A stretch of DNA of 64,000 nucleotides. It comes from Mariniflexile sp. AS56 (lineage in GTDB: Bacteria > Bacteroidota > Bacteroidia > Flavobacteriales > Flavobacteriaceae). The stretch lies in the NCBI RefSeq assembly GCF_030552475.1, contig NZ_JAUPED010000001.1, positions 434,001 through 498,000 of the forward strand. The letters run 5' to 3'. Positions within the stretch are counted from its first letter, which is position 1. Each line of letters begins with the position of its first letter. Position numbers and translations under genes: made by a program. The notes beneath the pieces were generated by a model. That model saw only the letters and a program-made list of their open reading frames with translations. It was not told the origin of the DNA and ran no database searches. Below, piece after piece: positions 63,167 to 64,000 of the stretch.

Positions 63167-64000
63167 AATTGTAGTACATCTATTTTTTCAAAAACAGACA
63201 TGATAACTTTGACTGCTTCAATATAAAATTCAGGATGAATGTTCTCATAATCATCAGTTGGTTTGTGGTAATCTTCATGATCATCTACTCCGAAATACAA
63301 AAACGGGATCTTCTTTTTATGGAAATTTGCATGGTCTGAGGCATAAGTCCAATTGTCTTTCCAATTCCCCTCATCATGCCCGGTCAAAAGACTCATTTTT
63401 AGCGAATAGTCATGATCTACAATCACATGTTTCAACGTTTCATTATGCACTGTACCTACTGCGAATAGTTCCTTTTTATCACTTCTACTAATCATATCCA
63501 AATTAAGATTTACCATGATATGTTTTAATGGAATTATGGAATGATTTACAAAATATTTGGAACCTTGAAGCCCCAATTCCTCAGCATCAAAAGCAGCCAA
63601 AATAACCGAGTGTTTTGGCGGATTATTTTTAAAATATTCAGCAAAACTAAACAAGGCACTCACCCCAGATGCATCATCATCTGCACCATTATAAATTTGC
63701 CCATTCTTAATGCCTTCATGATCGTAATGTGCACTAATAACAACATACTTTTCAGGGTATAGCGCACCTTTAATCAGCCCTAAAACATTCGAACCTTTAT
63801 ATTGTTTTCCTTCATTTGAAAATGAAAAAGGCTGCGTATAGCTTTTACCTAATGGCAAAACATGAGCTGCTACAAACTGATTGATAATATATTTTTCTGC
63901 TTTCTCGCCTCCCTTTGTTCCGGTTCTTCTCCCTTCAAAAGCATCGGATGATAAGGTTTTTATATGCTGAAGTAAAGAGTGTTCATTAAATAAAGCACTA
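63163..64000 (-). CDS. M28-family zinc aminopeptidase (5' part outside window)
   Basis: The frame is open to the right edge, so the N terminus is missing. The visible part has LSSDAFEGRRTGT and a co-catalytic zinc site with His in ISAHYDHEG, Asp in NGADDDASG, Glu in DAEELGLQGS and Asp in NLDMIS, typical of the M28 peptidases. It cleaves N-terminal residues or peptides. Because the first residues are outside, whether it is secreted or cytoplasmic is unclear. A TTG at 63858 is only an internal codon. Confidence 0.9.
   Translation of the reverse strand, partial: SALFNEHSLLQHIKTLSSDAFEGRRTGTKGGEKAEKYIINQFVAAHVLPLGKSYTQPFSFSNEGKQYKGSNVLGLIKGALYPEKYVVISAHYDHEGIKNGQIYNGADDDASGVSALFSFAEYFKNNPPKHSVILAAFDAEELGLQGSKYFVNHSIIPLKHIMVNLNLDMISRSDKKELFAVGTVHNETLKHVIVDHDYSLKMSLLTGHDEGNWKDNWTYASDHANFHKKKIPFLYFGVDDHEDYHKPTDDYENIHPEFYIEAVKVIMSVFEKIDVLQF

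Noticed and set aside
1-64000. Search for phage, transposase, CRISPR, tRNA or rRNA
   Set aside because: I found no integrase or transposase pattern, no regular direct repeats with spacers, no cloverleaf and no rRNA-like sequence by eye. A tRNA scan would be needed to be certain.

Overview
The window is AT-rich chromosomal DNA from a member of the Bacteroidota, most likely a marine Flavobacteriaceae. The evidence is gldD and gldE for gliding motility, TonB-dependent receptors, promoters of the Bacteroidota form TTG-N19/21-TAnnTTTG, a conserved 30-residue basic protein after HU, and families largely restricted to this phylum (DUF3098, DUF4301, DUF3127, DUF4199, a PID-CTERM-like tail). I found no rRNA, tRNA, insertion sequence, phage gene or CRISPR array.

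Layout. 1-4460: a minus-strand run with a membrane-anchored MutS-like ATPase, a methionine/glutamine aminotransferase, two tandem paralogous coiled-coil envelope proteins and an omega-amidase (cut by the window edge). The aminotransferase and omega-amidase form a methionine-salvage pair. 4541-10846: Bax-inhibitor-like protein, YugP-type peptidase, alanine dehydrogenase, SemiSWEET and leuS. LeuS carries a short interspersed repeat translated in frame. 10958-23025: EamA exporter, ftsX, DUF3098, uppP and truB. The ftsX-DUF3098 and uppP-truB halves are separated by a decayed toxin-antitoxin remnant and an 8-kb sugar-solute locus. That locus holds a TonB-dependent receptor, a GH63-like cytoplasmic glycosidase, a sodium/solute symporter, a glycerate kinase and a LacI regulator with a palindromic operator.

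The most interesting proposal is that this 8-kb locus imports and hydrolyses a hexosylglycerate (mannosylglycerate or glucosylglycerate) and feeds glycerate into glycolysis. The inference rests on the glycerate kinase sitting in one operon with an MGH1-like glycosidase.

23056-34910: assorted housekeeping genes (TonB-like protein, thioredoxin, tag, an AldB-type dehydrogenase with DUF779 and an AraC regulator, aat, flavin reductase, sensor kinase, HIT, greA). 34963-40674: a TPP riboswitch in front of a TonB-dependent receptor, preceded by arfB, DUF4301, a NadR-like kinase and a PnuC/PnuT transporter, which together suggest vitamin B1 acquisition. 40721-45639: GGGP-synthase family, phosphopantetheinyl transferase, ahcY, and rpmA-rplU, with L21 carrying an extra helix-hairpin-helix tail. 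45860-52225: HMA lipoprotein, gldD-gldE-ssb-mutY, HU and RNase G. 52408-64000: PID-CTERM-like protein, DUF2254, YpfJ-type metallopeptidase, FemAB-like transferase, aldo/keto reductase, OmpA lipoprotein, exonuclease III, a 1140-residue outer-membrane protein and an M28 peptidase cut by the right edge.

A family of degenerate palindromic repeats (TCATTGCGAG..GAAGCAATC type) occurs at least four times: inside leuS, just after the leuS stop, just after the ompA stop, and after the DUF3127 gene.
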